Source: Phycisphaerales bacterium (GTDB lineage: Bacteria; Planctomycetota; Phycisphaerae; Phycisphaerales; UBA1924). From it: a stretch of 64,000 nucleotides of DNA. Location: NCBI GenBank assembly GCA_029260395.1, contig JAJDDJ010000022.1, positions 62,001 to 126,000 on the forward strand. Reading direction: 5' to 3'. The notes beneath the pieces were generated by a model. That model was given only the letters and a program-made list of their open reading frames with translations, was not told the DNA's origin and did not search any database. Below are positions 29,992 through 38,361 of this stretch, piece after piece; the first letter of the stretch is position 1; every line of letters starts with the position of its first letter. Both the position numbers and the translations under genes were made by a program.

Positions 29992-30614
29992 GCCGGGCTT
30001 CTTTCTTCCCGCTCGGGGAGGTCCTGGATCGATCCGAGGCCGAAGGCCTGGAGGAATTGCTTGGTTGTGCCGTAGAGCAAGGGCCTGCCGAGTTCCTCGG
30101 CCCGCCCCACTACCGCGATGAGCCGGCGTTCGAGCAGGCTCCTCAGCACCTCGCCGCACGCCACGCCGCGGATCGACTCGATCTGCGCGCGCGCCACCGG
30201 CTGTCGGTATGCGATGATTGCCAGCGTCTCGATCGCGGGCCTGCTCAATCGGGAGCTCGATTCGGTCGTGTTGAACGCTTCCAGCGATGCTGCGAACTCG
30301 TTGAGCGTGACCACTCTCAGTCCGCCCGCGACCCGCTCGATGCGGAACGATCGGCCGGTCTCCTCGTACTGCTGGTTGAGTGCCTCGACCGCAGCGAGGA
30401 CCGCCTCGCCGACGGCCTTCCGCTCGGGGGGTTCCATCTGCTCGGTGATGAGCCCGAGGCCCTTGGCCAAACCCTCAGCCGAGATCGGCCGAGATCGGCT
30501 GATGAGCACCGCCTCGATGCTCGCTGAGATCGACGCGGGGTCTGGCCCAACGTCCGCGATAGGCGGTTGGGGCTCGTTTTGGGGCTCTTGCGTCAACGCG
30601 GTAGGCTCGATCAT
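29988..30614 (-). CDS. scpB: Segregation and condensation protein B
   Basis: About 208 residues forming two winged-helix domains. Typical ScpB text: I-E-A-V-L-I-S-R-S-R-P near the start, L-S-R-P-A-I-E-T-L-A-I-I-A-Y-R-Q-P-V-A-R, I-E-S-I-R-G-V, and G-R-P-L-L-Y-G-T-T near the end. It joins SMC and ScpA in chromosome condensation; neither partner gene is in the window. ATG 30614 is preferred: TGgTAGCAT sits 6 nt upstream with no ribosome-binding site, suggesting leaderless initiation. ATG 30623 is an alternative. Confidence 0.92.
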   Translation of the reverse strand: MIEPTALTQEPQNEPQPPIADVGPDPASISASIEAVLISRSRPISAEGLAKGLGLITEQMEPPERKAVGEAVLAAVEALNQQYEETGRSFRIERVAGGLRVVTLNEFAASLEAFNTTESSSRLSRPAIETLAIIAYRQPVARAQIESIRGVACGEVLRSLLERRLIAVVGRAEELGRPLLYGTTKQFLQAFGLGSIQDLPEREERSPA

Positions 30615-30620
30615 CGCCCT

Positions 30621-30629
30621 CATGCTACC
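30621..30629 (-). promoter_or_regulatory. Candidate extended -10 of scpB (leaderless)
   Basis: On the minus strand TGgTAGCAT is followed by 6 nt and the ATG at 30614. This is the spacing expected if transcription begins at the start codon. No -35 match is evident. Confidence 0.35.
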
Positions 30630-30653
30630 ACACCCGCCCGCCGCGCGGCCGGG

Positions 30654-30659
30654 TACGCT
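30654..30659 (+). promoter_or_regulatory. Candidate -10 of the VUT transporter gene (leaderless)
   Basis: TACGCT, preceded by GG, lies 7 nt before the ATG at 30667, with no ribosome-binding site between. The same hexamer occurs before the genes starting at 20604, 24629 and 45465. No -35 match is evident. Confidence 0.38.
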
Positions 30660-30666
30660 CACCCCC

Positions 30667-31530
30667 ATGACGGATGCCAACGCTGGCGCAGCCCCGGACC
30701 CCACCCAGCAGCACCACCGGCCGGGGCTGGCGGCCTTGCCCGTAGCGATCCTCCACGACCGACGGGAGCGCGTGTTCCTGCTGCTGAGCGGGCTGTTCTT
30801 GGGCACGCTGGCGATGCTCAACATTTTGGGCATCTCGCGGTTCATCAAGCTCTTCGAGTACGACTTCGACCCCTCCACCCCGGGCGTGACGGTGTTCGCG
30901 GTGGCGGTCGGCGTGTTGCCCTACCCATTGACGTTCCTGTGCACGGACCTCATCAGCGAGCTGTTCGGCCGAAGGCGGGCGAGCCAGGTCGTGTGGGTCG
31001 GGCTCGTTCTCAACCTGTGGATCGTCGGGATCCTCTGGCTGGGGGGGTGGCTGCCCGGATTCGAGACCATCGACCCTGCTACGGGCGCGCTCGCCCTCGA
31101 TGCTGCGGGCCGTCAGCCCGTGTTCTACGAGATCCGGGCGCTGGCCTTCGGCGCGGTAACTGCCTCGATGATCGCCTACCTCGCGGCCCAGTTCGTCGAT
31201 GTCTACGTCTTCCACTTCTGGAAGCAGCTCACCCGCGGCAAGCACCTCTGGCTGCGCAACAACGGCTCGACGGTTATCTCGCAACTCGTCGACACGGTCG
31301 CCGTCATCCTGATAACGCACTTCTACGCCCAGGCGCTGCCTATCGACTCGGGACGGGGCCTCTGGCCGCAGCTCGGCATGTTCATCGCAGCGGGGTACGC
31401 CTTCAAGCTGATCGCAGCGCTCTTGGATACCGGACCTTTCTACCTTGCTTCGCACTGGCTGGCCAAGTACTTAAGGCTCCCGCCGCCCGACCACGACCAC
31501 TCCGCCGAACACAGCGGGTCCGATCTCTAG
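30667..31530 (+). CDS. Queuosine-precursor transporter family (YhhQ/VUT) membrane protein
   Basis: 287-residue multi-pass inner-membrane protein of the VUT family. Recognisable features are the first segments with L-L-L-S-G-L-F-L-G-T-L, the family motif P-L-T-F-L-C-T-D-L-I-S-E-L-F-G, and the later F-V-D-V-Y-V-F-H-F and N-N-G-S-T-V-I-S-Q-L-V-D-T strings. YhhQ imports queuosine precursors (preQ0/preQ1). A QueD/PTPS-like gene at 14285 is in the same window but not adjacent, so a shared pathway is only possible. It diverges from scpB. Confidence 0.88.
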   Translation: MTDANAGAAPDPTQQHHRPGLAALPVAILHDRRERVFLLLSGLFLGTLAMLNILGISRFIKLFEYDFDPSTPGVTVFAVAVGVLPYPLTFLCTDLISELFGRRRASQVVWVGLVLNLWIVGILWLGGWLPGFETIDPATGALALDAAGRQPVFYEIRALAFGAVTASMIAYLAAQFVDVYVFHFWKQLTRGKHLWLRNNGSTVISQLVDTVAVILITHFYAQALPIDSGRGLWPQLGMFIAAGYAFKLIAALLDTGPFYLASHWLAKYLRLPPPDHDHSAEHSGSDL

Positions 31531-31611
31531 GGTCGGGCGAAAGAGCCCCGACCAGCGGACCGATACTCCCTGCTGGCGCTGCCCGCACCGGACGGCGCGG
31601 TAGGAGTTGCC

Positions 31612-32007
31612 ATGGATAAGCCGCTGATCTTGCTGGTCGACGATGAGCCTCACATCACGCGCGTGGTCGCTTCCCGCCTTGAGAAAGCCGGCTTTACGAC
31701 CATAGAACAGCACGACGGGGCCACGGGCTACGACGCAGCCGTCGAACACCTGCCCGCGATGATCTTTGTCGATCTTCAGATGCCGTACATGAACGGTATC
31801 GAGATGGCCACCAAGCTCCGCGCCAACGACCAAACCGCGAACATCCCGATCGTCATGCTCACCGCGCGCGGCTACATGGTCGACCAGCCCCAGCTCGGTG
31901 CCACCAACATCCAACGGCTGCTCGCCAAGCCCTTTAGCGCGAGAGAACTCGTCGAATGCGCCCGCGATCTGCTGGGCGATCCCATTGAGCAGCGAGACGC
32001 CGCATGA
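31612..32007 (+). CDS. Single-domain response regulator (CheY-like)
   Basis: 131 residues, a receiver domain alone. Acidic pair in V-D-D-E, phosphoacceptor Asp in I-F-V-D-L-Q-M-P (about residue 54), Thr/Ser in M-L-T-A-R-G, and the conserved Lys in L-L-A-K-P-F. With no output domain it must act by protein contact. It overlaps the HD-GYP gene by 4 nt (atga), making that phosphodiesterase its likely partner. RBS aggag precedes the ATG. The input kinase is not identified; the one at 43852 is a candidate. Confidence 0.93.
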   Translation: MDKPLILLVDDEPHITRVVASRLEKAGFTTIEQHDGATGYDAAVEHLPAMIFVDLQMPYMNGIEMATKLRANDQTANIPIVMLTARGYMVDQPQLGATNIQRLLAKPFSARELVECARDLLGDPIEQRDAA

Positions 32008-33623
32008 GCCCCTCGTCCAACCAGTCGTGCCGACTGCCCGGCGAAGTGCTCCGCGAGCGCTGCGCCGCAGCCGGGTATCTGGTGTGGACCACCGACAAGG
32101 CGGGCCGGCTGCTGCGCGAGCCCAAGGTCAGCGATACCGCGGGCCTGTTTCTCAAGAGCGGAGCGTTTACCGGCCTGCTCGAATCGACCGTTACGAGCTG
32201 GGAAGGCGGCGATCCGGCTGGCTGCGCCCAGCTCTGGCCCGGATGCACGCTGCTTGGCACCGCGATGCGCACCCGCGGCAGGGTCTCGGGATACGTGCTG
32301 GTCGCGCACATCGAACCCCGGGCGCTCGGCCACAGCGAGTTCGCGGCCCTGTGCACCTCGGCGCTCATCGATCCCGACGCGGTTCGCGACGCGATGGCCG
32401 CCTACGCCGCCTCGCCCGAGCTCGAACACGAACGCCTGGCCACGATGCTCGCTGCCATGCGCGGGGACCTCGAACGCACCTCGCTCGACGAGCGCACCAT
32501 CGACGGCTTTACGAACCACCTGGGCGATGCCTACGAGCAGATGGCTCTGCTCCACGAGCTGGGCCACTCGATGACCCGCTTTACGGATCCTCTCACGTTC
32601 TTCGAGACTGTGCTCGAACGCCTCGCCGATACGCTCCACTTCCGCTGGTTCTGCGTGCTCATCACCGACGATGCCGATCTTCCCAGTGAGGTCTCGGGCG
32701 GCGCGTTCAGCTTCGGCATGGGCCGCGTCAGCGCTGATGACCTTGCCGGGCCTCTCTGGGCTCGGGGCAAGGTCAGGCCCGCTGATGGCTCTCCCGACGT
32801 TCTGTCGCTCAGCTCACTAGGCATAGCGGGCGGCGGGCAGATCGTCGCCCAGCCCATCGTGCGCGACGGCGTCACCTCGGCCATCCTCGTCGCGGGCGGC
32901 AAGCGCGGAGACGACCCGCAGGTCAGCAGCTACGACACCAAGCTCATCGCATCCGTCTCGGGCTACGTCGGCACGTTTCTCGATAACGCCCGCCTCGAGC
33001 ACCGTCGGAACGCCATGTTCGTCGGCTCCATCGGCGCGCTCACCGCCATGGTTGATGCCAAGGACCACTACACGCTCGGTCACTCCGAGCGCGTCGCCCT
33101 GCTCGCATGCCAGCTCGCAAAGCTCATTGAACTTCCCACCGAGACCACCGAGCGCATCCACCTCTCGGGGCTGCTGCACGATGTGGGCAAGGTCGGCGTG
33201 CCCGAGGCCGTGCTCACGAAGACGGATCGCCTCACCGACGAAGAGTTCGAGATCATCAAACGCCATCCCCGCCAGGGCTACGACATGCTCAAGGGCATCC
33301 CGAGCTTTGAGGACATTCTTGGCGGCGTGCTCACCCACCACGAACGCTGGGACGGCAGGGGCTACCCCGATAAGACCTCGGGCGAGGACATCCCGCTGTT
33401 CGGGCGCATCCTTTGCCTGGCCGACTCGTTTGATGCGATGAGCTCCAACCGCGCCTACCGCTCGGCGATGCCACGCGAGAAGGTCATCGAAGAGATCAGG
33501 GCGTGCGCCGGCAAGCAGTTCGACCCGAACCTCGCGCCGATCTTCGCTTCGATGGACTTCACCGCGTTCGATGAGCTGCTCGCGGTCAACGCCAGCCGCT
33601 CGGCGAACGTCAAGGCAGCCTGA
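32004..33623 (+). CDS. HD-GYP domain protein (putative c-di-GMP phosphodiesterase)
   Basis: 539 residues: an N-terminal region without clear homology, a GAF-like middle (about 185-335), and a C-terminal HD-GYP domain (about 345-530). The HD-GYP signature is intact: H-S-E-R-V, L-L-H-D-V-G-K-V-G-V-P, R-H-P, T-H-H-E-R-W-D-G-R-G-Y-P, and A-D-S-F-D-A-M. Such proteins hydrolyse c-di-GMP. No membrane segment, so it is cytosolic. Coupling to the upstream receiver suggests phosphorylation-dependent control. With the PilZ protein at 25414 it forms part of a c-di-GMP circuit. Confidence 0.93.
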   Translation: MSPSSNQSCRLPGEVLRERCAAAGYLVWTTDKAGRLLREPKVSDTAGLFLKSGAFTGLLESTVTSWEGGDPAGCAQLWPGCTLLGTAMRTRGRVSGYVLVAHIEPRALGHSEFAALCTSALIDPDAVRDAMAAYAASPELEHERLATMLAAMRGDLERTSLDERTIDGFTNHLGDAYEQMALLHELGHSMTRFTDPLTFFETVLERLADTLHFRWFCVLITDDADLPSEVSGGAFSFGMGRVSADDLAGPLWARGKVRPADGSPDVLSLSSLGIAGGGQIVAQPIVRDGVTSAILVAGGKRGDDPQVSSYDTKLIASVSGYVGTFLDNARLEHRRNAMFVGSIGALTAMVDAKDHYTLGHSERVALLACQLAKLIELPTETTERIHLSGLLHDVGKVGVPEAVLTKTDRLTDEEFEIIKRHPRQGYDMLKGIPSFEDILGGVLTHHERWDGRGYPDKTSGEDIPLFGRILCLADSFDAMSSNRAYRSAMPREKVIEEIRACAGKQFDPNLAPIFASMDFTAFDELLAVNASRSANVKAA

Positions 33624-33696
33624 ACAAAGCTGCCTGAGCCAGCCGTCTGATCCAGGCAACGAGCCAGCCATCACTTATCCGGAAGAACGACCAGTT

Positions 33697-34833
33697 TCAC
33701 TCGGTCACGCGGCGCCAACTGCCCGGCACGATCCGCATCGTCGATGGCGCCCGCTGCGCATCCATGAGCGTCAGCACCTCACCCTCGCTGAGCTGGCGGT
33801 CGAAGATGCTCAGGTGCGCGACCGAGCCATCGAGAAACTGACTTCGCGAATCTGTACCGCTTATCGCCGGTCCGTGCGCATCGACGCCAACGACGGGCCA
33901 AGCCTTGTTCGAAGCCCAGCTGATGGCGATCGGATCCGTACCCTGCAAGGCTCCATCGAGGAACAACGACATGCCACTTGCACCAAACGTCGCGACTACG
34001 TGGTGCCACCTGCCCTGCTCAGGCACGTCCCCGTTGATCGAGTACTGCGAGCCGCCCGACCGCATTGTGAAGGTCAGCCCGCCAGCGCTCAGGGTTAGAC
34101 CTGTACCGCCTGTTTTGCCCTGAACGCTGTCATCTTTGCAGAACAGACCAGACTGGGTCTGGCCGGTGCTCTGGTTGAACCAGAACGCGATCGATCCCTG
34201 TGCGAGTTCAAGAGCCCGCTGCTGCCTGATCTCGACGAAGTCATCGACACCATCGAATCTAGCTGCAACTGAGCACGACACAGATTCTGCCGATCCGCTG
34301 GGGCTACCGCCCTCCCATGAACCGCTGAAGCCAGAAATGCTGTCAACCGGACTCGCTCCGGAATCGAGCGACCAGTAACACATCGCCCCCAGCGCCTGCG
34401 CCACGGTCAGCCCATCGTCCGGCCAGACATACTCGGGCTCGAGTTCGACTTCGAGCATGGTTCGGGACGTGCCCTGGATGCCGACGCCGCGCAGCACCAC
34501 CGGCCTGCATGGGGCATCGGTGATGCTGCCCCCGTCGCGGTCCACGACCGCCAGCGCGAGCCTGCCATCGCCGATCCAGTGGTCCTTGAACCACCAGCCA
34601 TCGCCGTAGGTCCAGCGCCAGCTCGGGTCGGTGGCGATGGTGTGGATACCCATCTCGATCGAGGCGTGGGCGAGCTGCGTGGCGGCCTGCGCGTTGACGG
34701 CTCGCTGGGCTGCCTGCCGCCGCTCGGCCGAGAGCGACAGGCCCACCAGCGCGATGGTGGTCACGGTCGCCGAGCCAACCATCACCAGCAGGTAGATCCC
34801 GCCGCGCCGGCTCGTTCGAGTGCGACTCATCAT
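33697..34833 (-). CDS. Minor pseudopilin-like (PilX/GspK position) protein with LamG domain
   Basis: 378 residues. The start R-R-G-G-I-Y-L-L-V-M-V-G-S-A-T-V-T-T-I-A-L-V-G-L-S is like the N-terminus of GspK/PilX-type minor (pseudo)pilins. The C-terminal part (about 200-365) is a LamG/concanavalin A-like jelly roll: F-D-G-V-D-D-F-V-E-I, G-S-I-A-F-W-F-N, G-R-W-H-H-V-V-A-T-F, L-F-L-D-G and L-S-I-F-D-R-Q-L-S. LamG domains bind sugars or proteins. It is the last gene of the 13-gene operon; its ATG overlaps the upstream stop (atga). A tip-adhesin role is inferred. Confidence 0.8.
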   Translation of the reverse strand: MMSRTRTSRRGGIYLLVMVGSATVTTIALVGLSLSAERRQAAQRAVNAQAATQLAHASIEMGIHTIATDPSWRWTYGDGWWFKDHWIGDGRLALAVVDRDGGSITDAPCRPVVLRGVGIQGTSRTMLEVELEPEYVWPDDGLTVAQALGAMCYWSLDSGASPVDSISGFSGSWEGGSPSGSAESVSCSVAARFDGVDDFVEIRQQRALELAQGSIAFWFNQSTGQTQSGLFCKDDSVQGKTGGTGLTLSAGGLTFTMRSGGSQYSINGDVPEQGRWHHVVATFGASGMSLFLDGALQGTDPIAISWASNKAWPVVGVDAHGPAISGTDSRSQFLDGSVAHLSIFDRQLSEGEVLTLMDAQRAPSTMRIVPGSWRRVTE

Positions 34834-35330
34834 GGCTCGCTCCCGACGCGCGCTGCTTCGCCCGCGATAGTTCGAATTGTGTCCAGCTCTGCCAGCACGA
34901 GCTGGCCCCGACGCACCGAGACATGGACCCTGAGCACACCGGTGTAGGGCACGGAAGTTCGCCCGAGATCGTCGGGTTCTACCCACGCCATCACCACGCG
35001 CACCCACCATCCCTCGGCCCCGGGGATCACCACGCCGCTCGCGTTCACCGGCGGGGCCGCCATGTAGTGCGCGAAGTCGAACAGGTCGTCGTACGAGCTT
35101 CGGCTGCCGGGCGTCGCGCTGGCGGGAAGCGTGGTCGGATCGGCCGGCAGCGGGGCTGCACGCATCTCGCTCATCAGCTCGGTGCAGATAATGAGCGCCC
35201 GGCTCTTGGCGGTCTGCCCGCCGCGTATGCGGGCCGACAGGCCCGTCGCGTTGAGTGCCGAGGCCATCATCAGCCCGAGCACGAGCGAAGAGATCGCCAC
35301 CTCCACCATGCTGAACGCGCGGCGGTTCAT
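34830..35330 (-). CDS. Minor pseudopilin, PilV/GspI-like
   Basis: 166 residues with a prepilin signal: R-R-A-F-S-M-V-E-V-A-I-S-S-L-V-L-G-L-M, with cleavage expected before Phe and the Glu5 equivalent present. The S-M-V-E-V start and mid-operon position after the PilW/GspJ-like gene match PilV/GspI. The remainder is a small globular domain with no other motif. It overlaps both neighbours by 4 nt. Probable role: part of the priming complex that starts pseudopilus assembly. Confidence 0.82.
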   Translation of the reverse strand: MNRRAFSMVEVAISSLVLGLMMASALNATGLSARIRGGQTAKSRALIICTELMSEMRAAPLPADPTTLPASATPGSRSSYDDLFDFAHYMAAPPVNASGVVIPGAEGWWVRVVMAWVEPDDLGRTSVPYTGVLRVHVSVRRGQLVLAELDTIRTIAGEAARVGSEP

Positions 35331-36370
35331 CGCAGGTCCTTGGCGGCGGCCAGCGGGCGGGCGGTGAGGGCGGCATCAGAGACACCCGTGCCGAAGCCCA
35401 TATCGAGCTTGACGGATTCGATCGCAAGCGTGTCTGATTCGACGGCTCCGGTGACCATCGTTTCGTAACGGACTTCGATCGCGCAGGAGGTCAGGCCCAG
35501 GGTGGTCCAGGAACCAAACAACTCTGTGAACAGCAGCAGCCCCGTTGGCATTGCGGACAGCGTCTTCATTCGGTACGACACCGGCGCATCACCGGCTTTG
35601 TTCAGAATCCTGATCTTGATGCTCTCGTTGCGATCCAGCCACGGAGTTCTCAACGGCACGGTGATCCAGGCTCCGCCGCTCACGATCGTTCCACCGGCAA
35701 GCTCAAGCATGGTGTGGCGCCACGGGTCGCTCACGGAGAAGACATCCCTACCCGCGCTCACCTCTAGCACGTCGTCGGCACCGGACCCGTCCCACCGCAT
35801 ATAGAGATCAACTCCGGTCAAGCGCCAGGATGTCCCGGCGGGAATGGAGGGATCGACCTGGACGGCGATCTGCTTGCCGACGTTGAGTGGTGACCACCCC
35901 CCGCTGGTAAACCGGCCGTTGATCGTGACGGGCGAGGGCGAGGGCGTCTGCGTGCCGGTAAACACGGGCAGGGTGGTGTTCGCCGTGGTGAAAGCCAGGT
36001 CGTCGACCCTCCCTACCACCGGTGACCAGCTCCCGCTGTTGACCCGCTGGAGCAGCGGGTCGCCCGCGATGTTGGACCAATCCAGCTCGATGCGCTCGGC
36101 GATGTCGTCGCCGTTGCGGTCGGGTACCTCGAACTCGACCGAGGTCGCCGTGGCGGAGATGATCGCGGTCGCAAGCTCGAGGTCGGTCCGCAGCACATCG
36201 TCGAGGAACAGCAGATCAGAGGAGGTGCTCATCGCGTCGCCGCGCGTGGGGATGGATCGGGTGGCGATGTAGATCGCGCTGTTGACCGCCAGCGCCAGGA
36301 TGCTGGCGATGGCGAGGCTCAGCACCATCTCGATGAGGGTGAACGCACGCTGCCCGGACGGGAAGCTCAC
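35327..36370 (-). CDS. Minor pseudopilin, PilW/GspJ-like
   Basis: 347 residues beginning Q-R-A-F-T-L-I-E-M-V-L-S-L-A-I-A, a prepilin signal with Glu5. The C-terminal domain is long and beta-rich, with an insertion of about 110 residues (roughly 150-260) containing Y-M-R-W-D-G-S-G-A-D-D, larger than typical GspJ. Operon order (after the GspH-like gene, before the GspI-like gene) and size support PilW/GspJ. It overlaps both neighbours by 4 nt. No ligand-binding motif is certain. Confidence 0.8.
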   Translation of the reverse strand: MSFPSGQRAFTLIEMVLSLAIASILALAVNSAIYIATRSIPTRGDAMSTSSDLLFLDDVLRTDLELATAIISATATSVEFEVPDRNGDDIAERIELDWSNIAGDPLLQRVNSGSWSPVVGRVDDLAFTTANTTLPVFTGTQTPSPSPVTINGRFTSGGWSPLNVGKQIAVQVDPSIPAGTSWRLTGVDLYMRWDGSGADDVLEVSAGRDVFSVSDPWRHTMLELAGGTIVSGGAWITVPLRTPWLDRNESIKIRILNKAGDAPVSYRMKTLSAMPTGLLLFTELFGSWTTLGLTSCAIEVRYETMVTGAVESDTLAIESVKLDMGFGTGVSDAALTARPLAAAKDLR

Positions 36371-37101
36371 GGTCCACCCACCACCGGAACGACAGCACCA
36401 GCTTTGGCGGTTGTTCCGACCACGAGTTCCTCGGTCCAGTTAGGATCTCCCGCGGCTTCTTTCGCGTCGTCCAGAGCGTCTGAGAGCGTCGTTGCTTCGC
36501 CGGAACCGAGATCGCGTTGAACGACGGCCCCGCCGGTCGCGTCAACCGCGAGTTCTCGGGCGCGCTTGCGAACCCCGATCGATACGGTTCCCGCGCTCAC
36601 GGGCACGCCAAAGCCATCAAACGTAAGGGTTGTCTCGCCCCCGAAATCAGAGGAGAGCAGCTTGGCCTTGAAGGGCGACCCCGCGATATTGACCTGCCGA
36701 GCGAGCACATCGCCCGATGCCGAGTAGGCGATCCGGGTGTTCGCCGACACGCTCACCACCTTGTCGATCACGTCGTCGACCGGGATGACCGTTTTAAGAT
36801 CGGGTACCGCGTTCGGGTCCACCGGCTCGACGGGCGGCGAAGGCTGGCCGGGCCAGGTGTAGTACGAGCCGAGCACCGAATCAAAGGTGATCGATACGGG
36901 CCGGCTCTCGAAGCGCGCTGTGGTCTGCGCGTGAACGATGTCCTCGTGCACCCGGCGGGTCGAGAGATCGAGCCGATACGAGGCGTCGCGCTCGGTCATG
37001 CGCGGTATGGCGACTGCTACCGAGCCCGTCACCACGACCACGACCACGAGCAGTTCGATCAGGCTGAAGCCGCGCGCTGGTTGCATAATGGCTGCCTTCA
37101 T
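36367..37101 (-). CDS. Minor pseudopilin, GspH/FimT-like
   Basis: 244 residues with prepilin signal A-R-G-F-S-L-I-E-L-L-V-V-V-V-V-V and the GspH-like region that follows (helix, then a beta sheet rich in V-S-I-T-F-D). ATGs at 37101 and 37086 are both possible. It lies 66 nt after the major pseudopilin and overlaps the GspJ-like gene by 4 nt. Likely a tip or priming subunit of the pseudopilus. Confidence 0.8.
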   Translation of the reverse strand: MKAAIMQPARGFSLIELLVVVVVVTGSVAVAIPRMTERDASYRLDLSTRRVHEDIVHAQTTARFESRPVSITFDSVLGSYYTWPGQPSPPVEPVDPNAVPDLKTVIPVDDVIDKVVSVSANTRIAYSASGDVLARQVNIAGSPFKAKLLSSDFGGETTLTFDGFGVPVSAGTVSIGVRKRARELAVDATGGAVVQRDLGSGEATTLSDALDDAKEAAGDPNWTEELVVGTTAKAGAVVPVVGGP

Positions 37102-37167
37102 AAAGACAAGGGGACGCCCGTTAGGACGCCCCCGTCGCAGAATCGGTGACGGGTCGCCCGGCGGGGC

Positions 37168-37644
37168 TCAATAGCTGTTGTACATGGTGCCGGACGAGTC
37201 CAGAACCGTGTCGGCGGCGTTGATGCGGATGTCGCCGCCGGCGGCGGTGTACCACCAGCCGAACGTCGCGGTGCCTTTGGCCCCGGTCAGCGTGTTGCTG
37301 CCCTTGTTGGGGCCGACCTTCTGAGCGGGAACCTTGCGGAGGTACGGGCCATAGATGTGCGTCGAGTCCATCGTTGCCGAGGTGGCACCGGCTGCATCGC
37401 TGTACAGCGTGAGCTGGGCCTCGAAGGTGGCCAGCGCCGGGTAGGCGCCGTCGTGCTCGGCCTGGTAGAGGTCGATCGCGCTGCGGAGCACGGCCAGGTC
37501 AGAGATCGCGCCCGAGTCGGCAGCGCCCACGGCACCTCGGCTCATACGCGGGATGGCGATCGCCCCGATGATCCCAAGGATCACTACGACAATGACCAGT
37601 TCGATCAGGCTGAACGCGCGGCGGGATGAAGTGAAGTTGCGCAT
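37168..37644 (-). CDS. gspG: Major pseudopilin, GspG-like
   Basis: 158 residues: leader R-R, then A-F-S-L-I-E-L-V-I-V-V-V-I-L-G-I-I-G-A-I-A-I-P-R, a near-perfect type IV prepilin N-terminus with Glu5 and the conserved I-P-R end. The short C-terminal domain has helix text A-I-D-L-Y-Q-A-E-H-D-G-A-Y-P and a Gly/Thr-rich beta end, as in GspG, although the calcium-binding loop is not obvious. ATG 37644 is chosen because ggag lies 9 nt upstream. It should polymerise into the pseudopilus driven by the GspE/GspF pair upstream in the operon. Confidence 0.88.
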   Translation of the reverse strand: MRNFTSSRRAFSLIELVIVVVILGIIGAIAIPRMSRGAVGAADSGAISDLAVLRSAIDLYQAEHDGAYPALATFEAQLTLYSDAAGATSATMDSTHIYGPYLRKVPAQKVGPNKGSNTLTGAKGTATFGWWYTAAGGDIRINAADTVLDSSGTMYNSY

Positions 37645-37748
37645 CGGAATCGGCTCCAAAGAGAATCGTTGTTGGTTCTGCGACTGCATCCCGCTCATCG
37701 GACCATCCGAGAGCAGGCTTCAGCAGTTTGTGAACCCGAACCGATGAT

Positions 37749-38330
37749 TCACGCGGTGGGCGTGCCGATAACCTCGTTGAGCTTGATGCGGACCACGCCG
37801 CGCGGGGTCCTGATCAGCGCTGAGCGTCCATCGGCGCCGACCTCCACAAGCTCAACCATGCCCATGCCAGCCAGTTCCACCGGCTGGCCAAGCTTCAAGG
37901 CCACGCCGTTGACCAGAGCCACCGACCCGTTTGCGCCGTCGAGCACCGCCGTCAGCACGAGACTCACTTGGGTGCCCGCTGCGGGCTGTTCGTTTGTCTG
38001 TTGCCCATCGAGCACGAGCGCAGTAGTGCTCGCCTTAACAGGTGTCCATGACGCGGGCTCTATGAACGGGTCGTCGATGTGCTGGGCACTAAGCCCTTGC
38101 GCCCCGGCGTAGTCGCGGAGCATGCCGGCGAGCACGACCCGGCAGTCGCTGCCCGCTGCCTCCGCTATCGCGGTTGCTTCTGCGGGTGCGGCTGCATCTC
38201 CCGGTGCGCCCGGGCTGGCCGCGGCCGAAGCCGGACCAACGGGCTTGCCCGAGAACTCGCTCCACGCGAGGCCGCCTACCGCGACACAGACCAATCCAAT
38301 GGACGCCAAGCGTTGGGGGGTAAGGCTCAT
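37749..38330 (-). CDS. Bitopic periplasmic protein, GspB/PilP-like position
   Basis: 193 residues: N-terminal membrane segment (about 8-24), Ala/Pro-rich linker, and a C-terminal small beta domain with V-A-L-V-N-G-V-A-L-K-L-G-Q-P-V and a final strand R-G-V-V-R-I-K-L. The V-N-G-x-x-L-x-x-G-x-x-V pattern is that of GspB/GspC/PilP domains that link the inner-membrane platform to a secretin. It sits between the PilO-like gene and the major pseudopilin, where PilP or GspB-type genes often lie. No secretin gene is nearby. Moderate confidence in the role. Confidence 0.65.
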   Translation of the reverse strand: MSLTPQRLASIGLVCVAVGGLAWSEFSGKPVGPASAAASPGAPGDAAAPAEATAIAEAAGSDCRVVLAGMLRDYAGAQGLSAQHIDDPFIEPASWTPVKASTTALVLDGQQTNEQPAAGTQVSLVLTAVLDGANGSVALVNGVALKLGQPVELAGMGMVELVEVGADGRSALIRTPRGVVRIKLNEVIGTPTA

Positions 38331-38361
38331 GCTCTCATGAGCACAAATAAACCCTTGTGAG

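Noticed and set aside
33629..33657. Inverted repeat tgcctg...caggca between convergent genes
   Set aside because: Short stem with a large loop and no T-run on either strand; too weak to call a terminator.
37102..37167. Repeated ggacgccc before the GspH-like gene, first read as a hairpin
   Set aside because: The copies are direct, not inverted, so they cannot form the stem.
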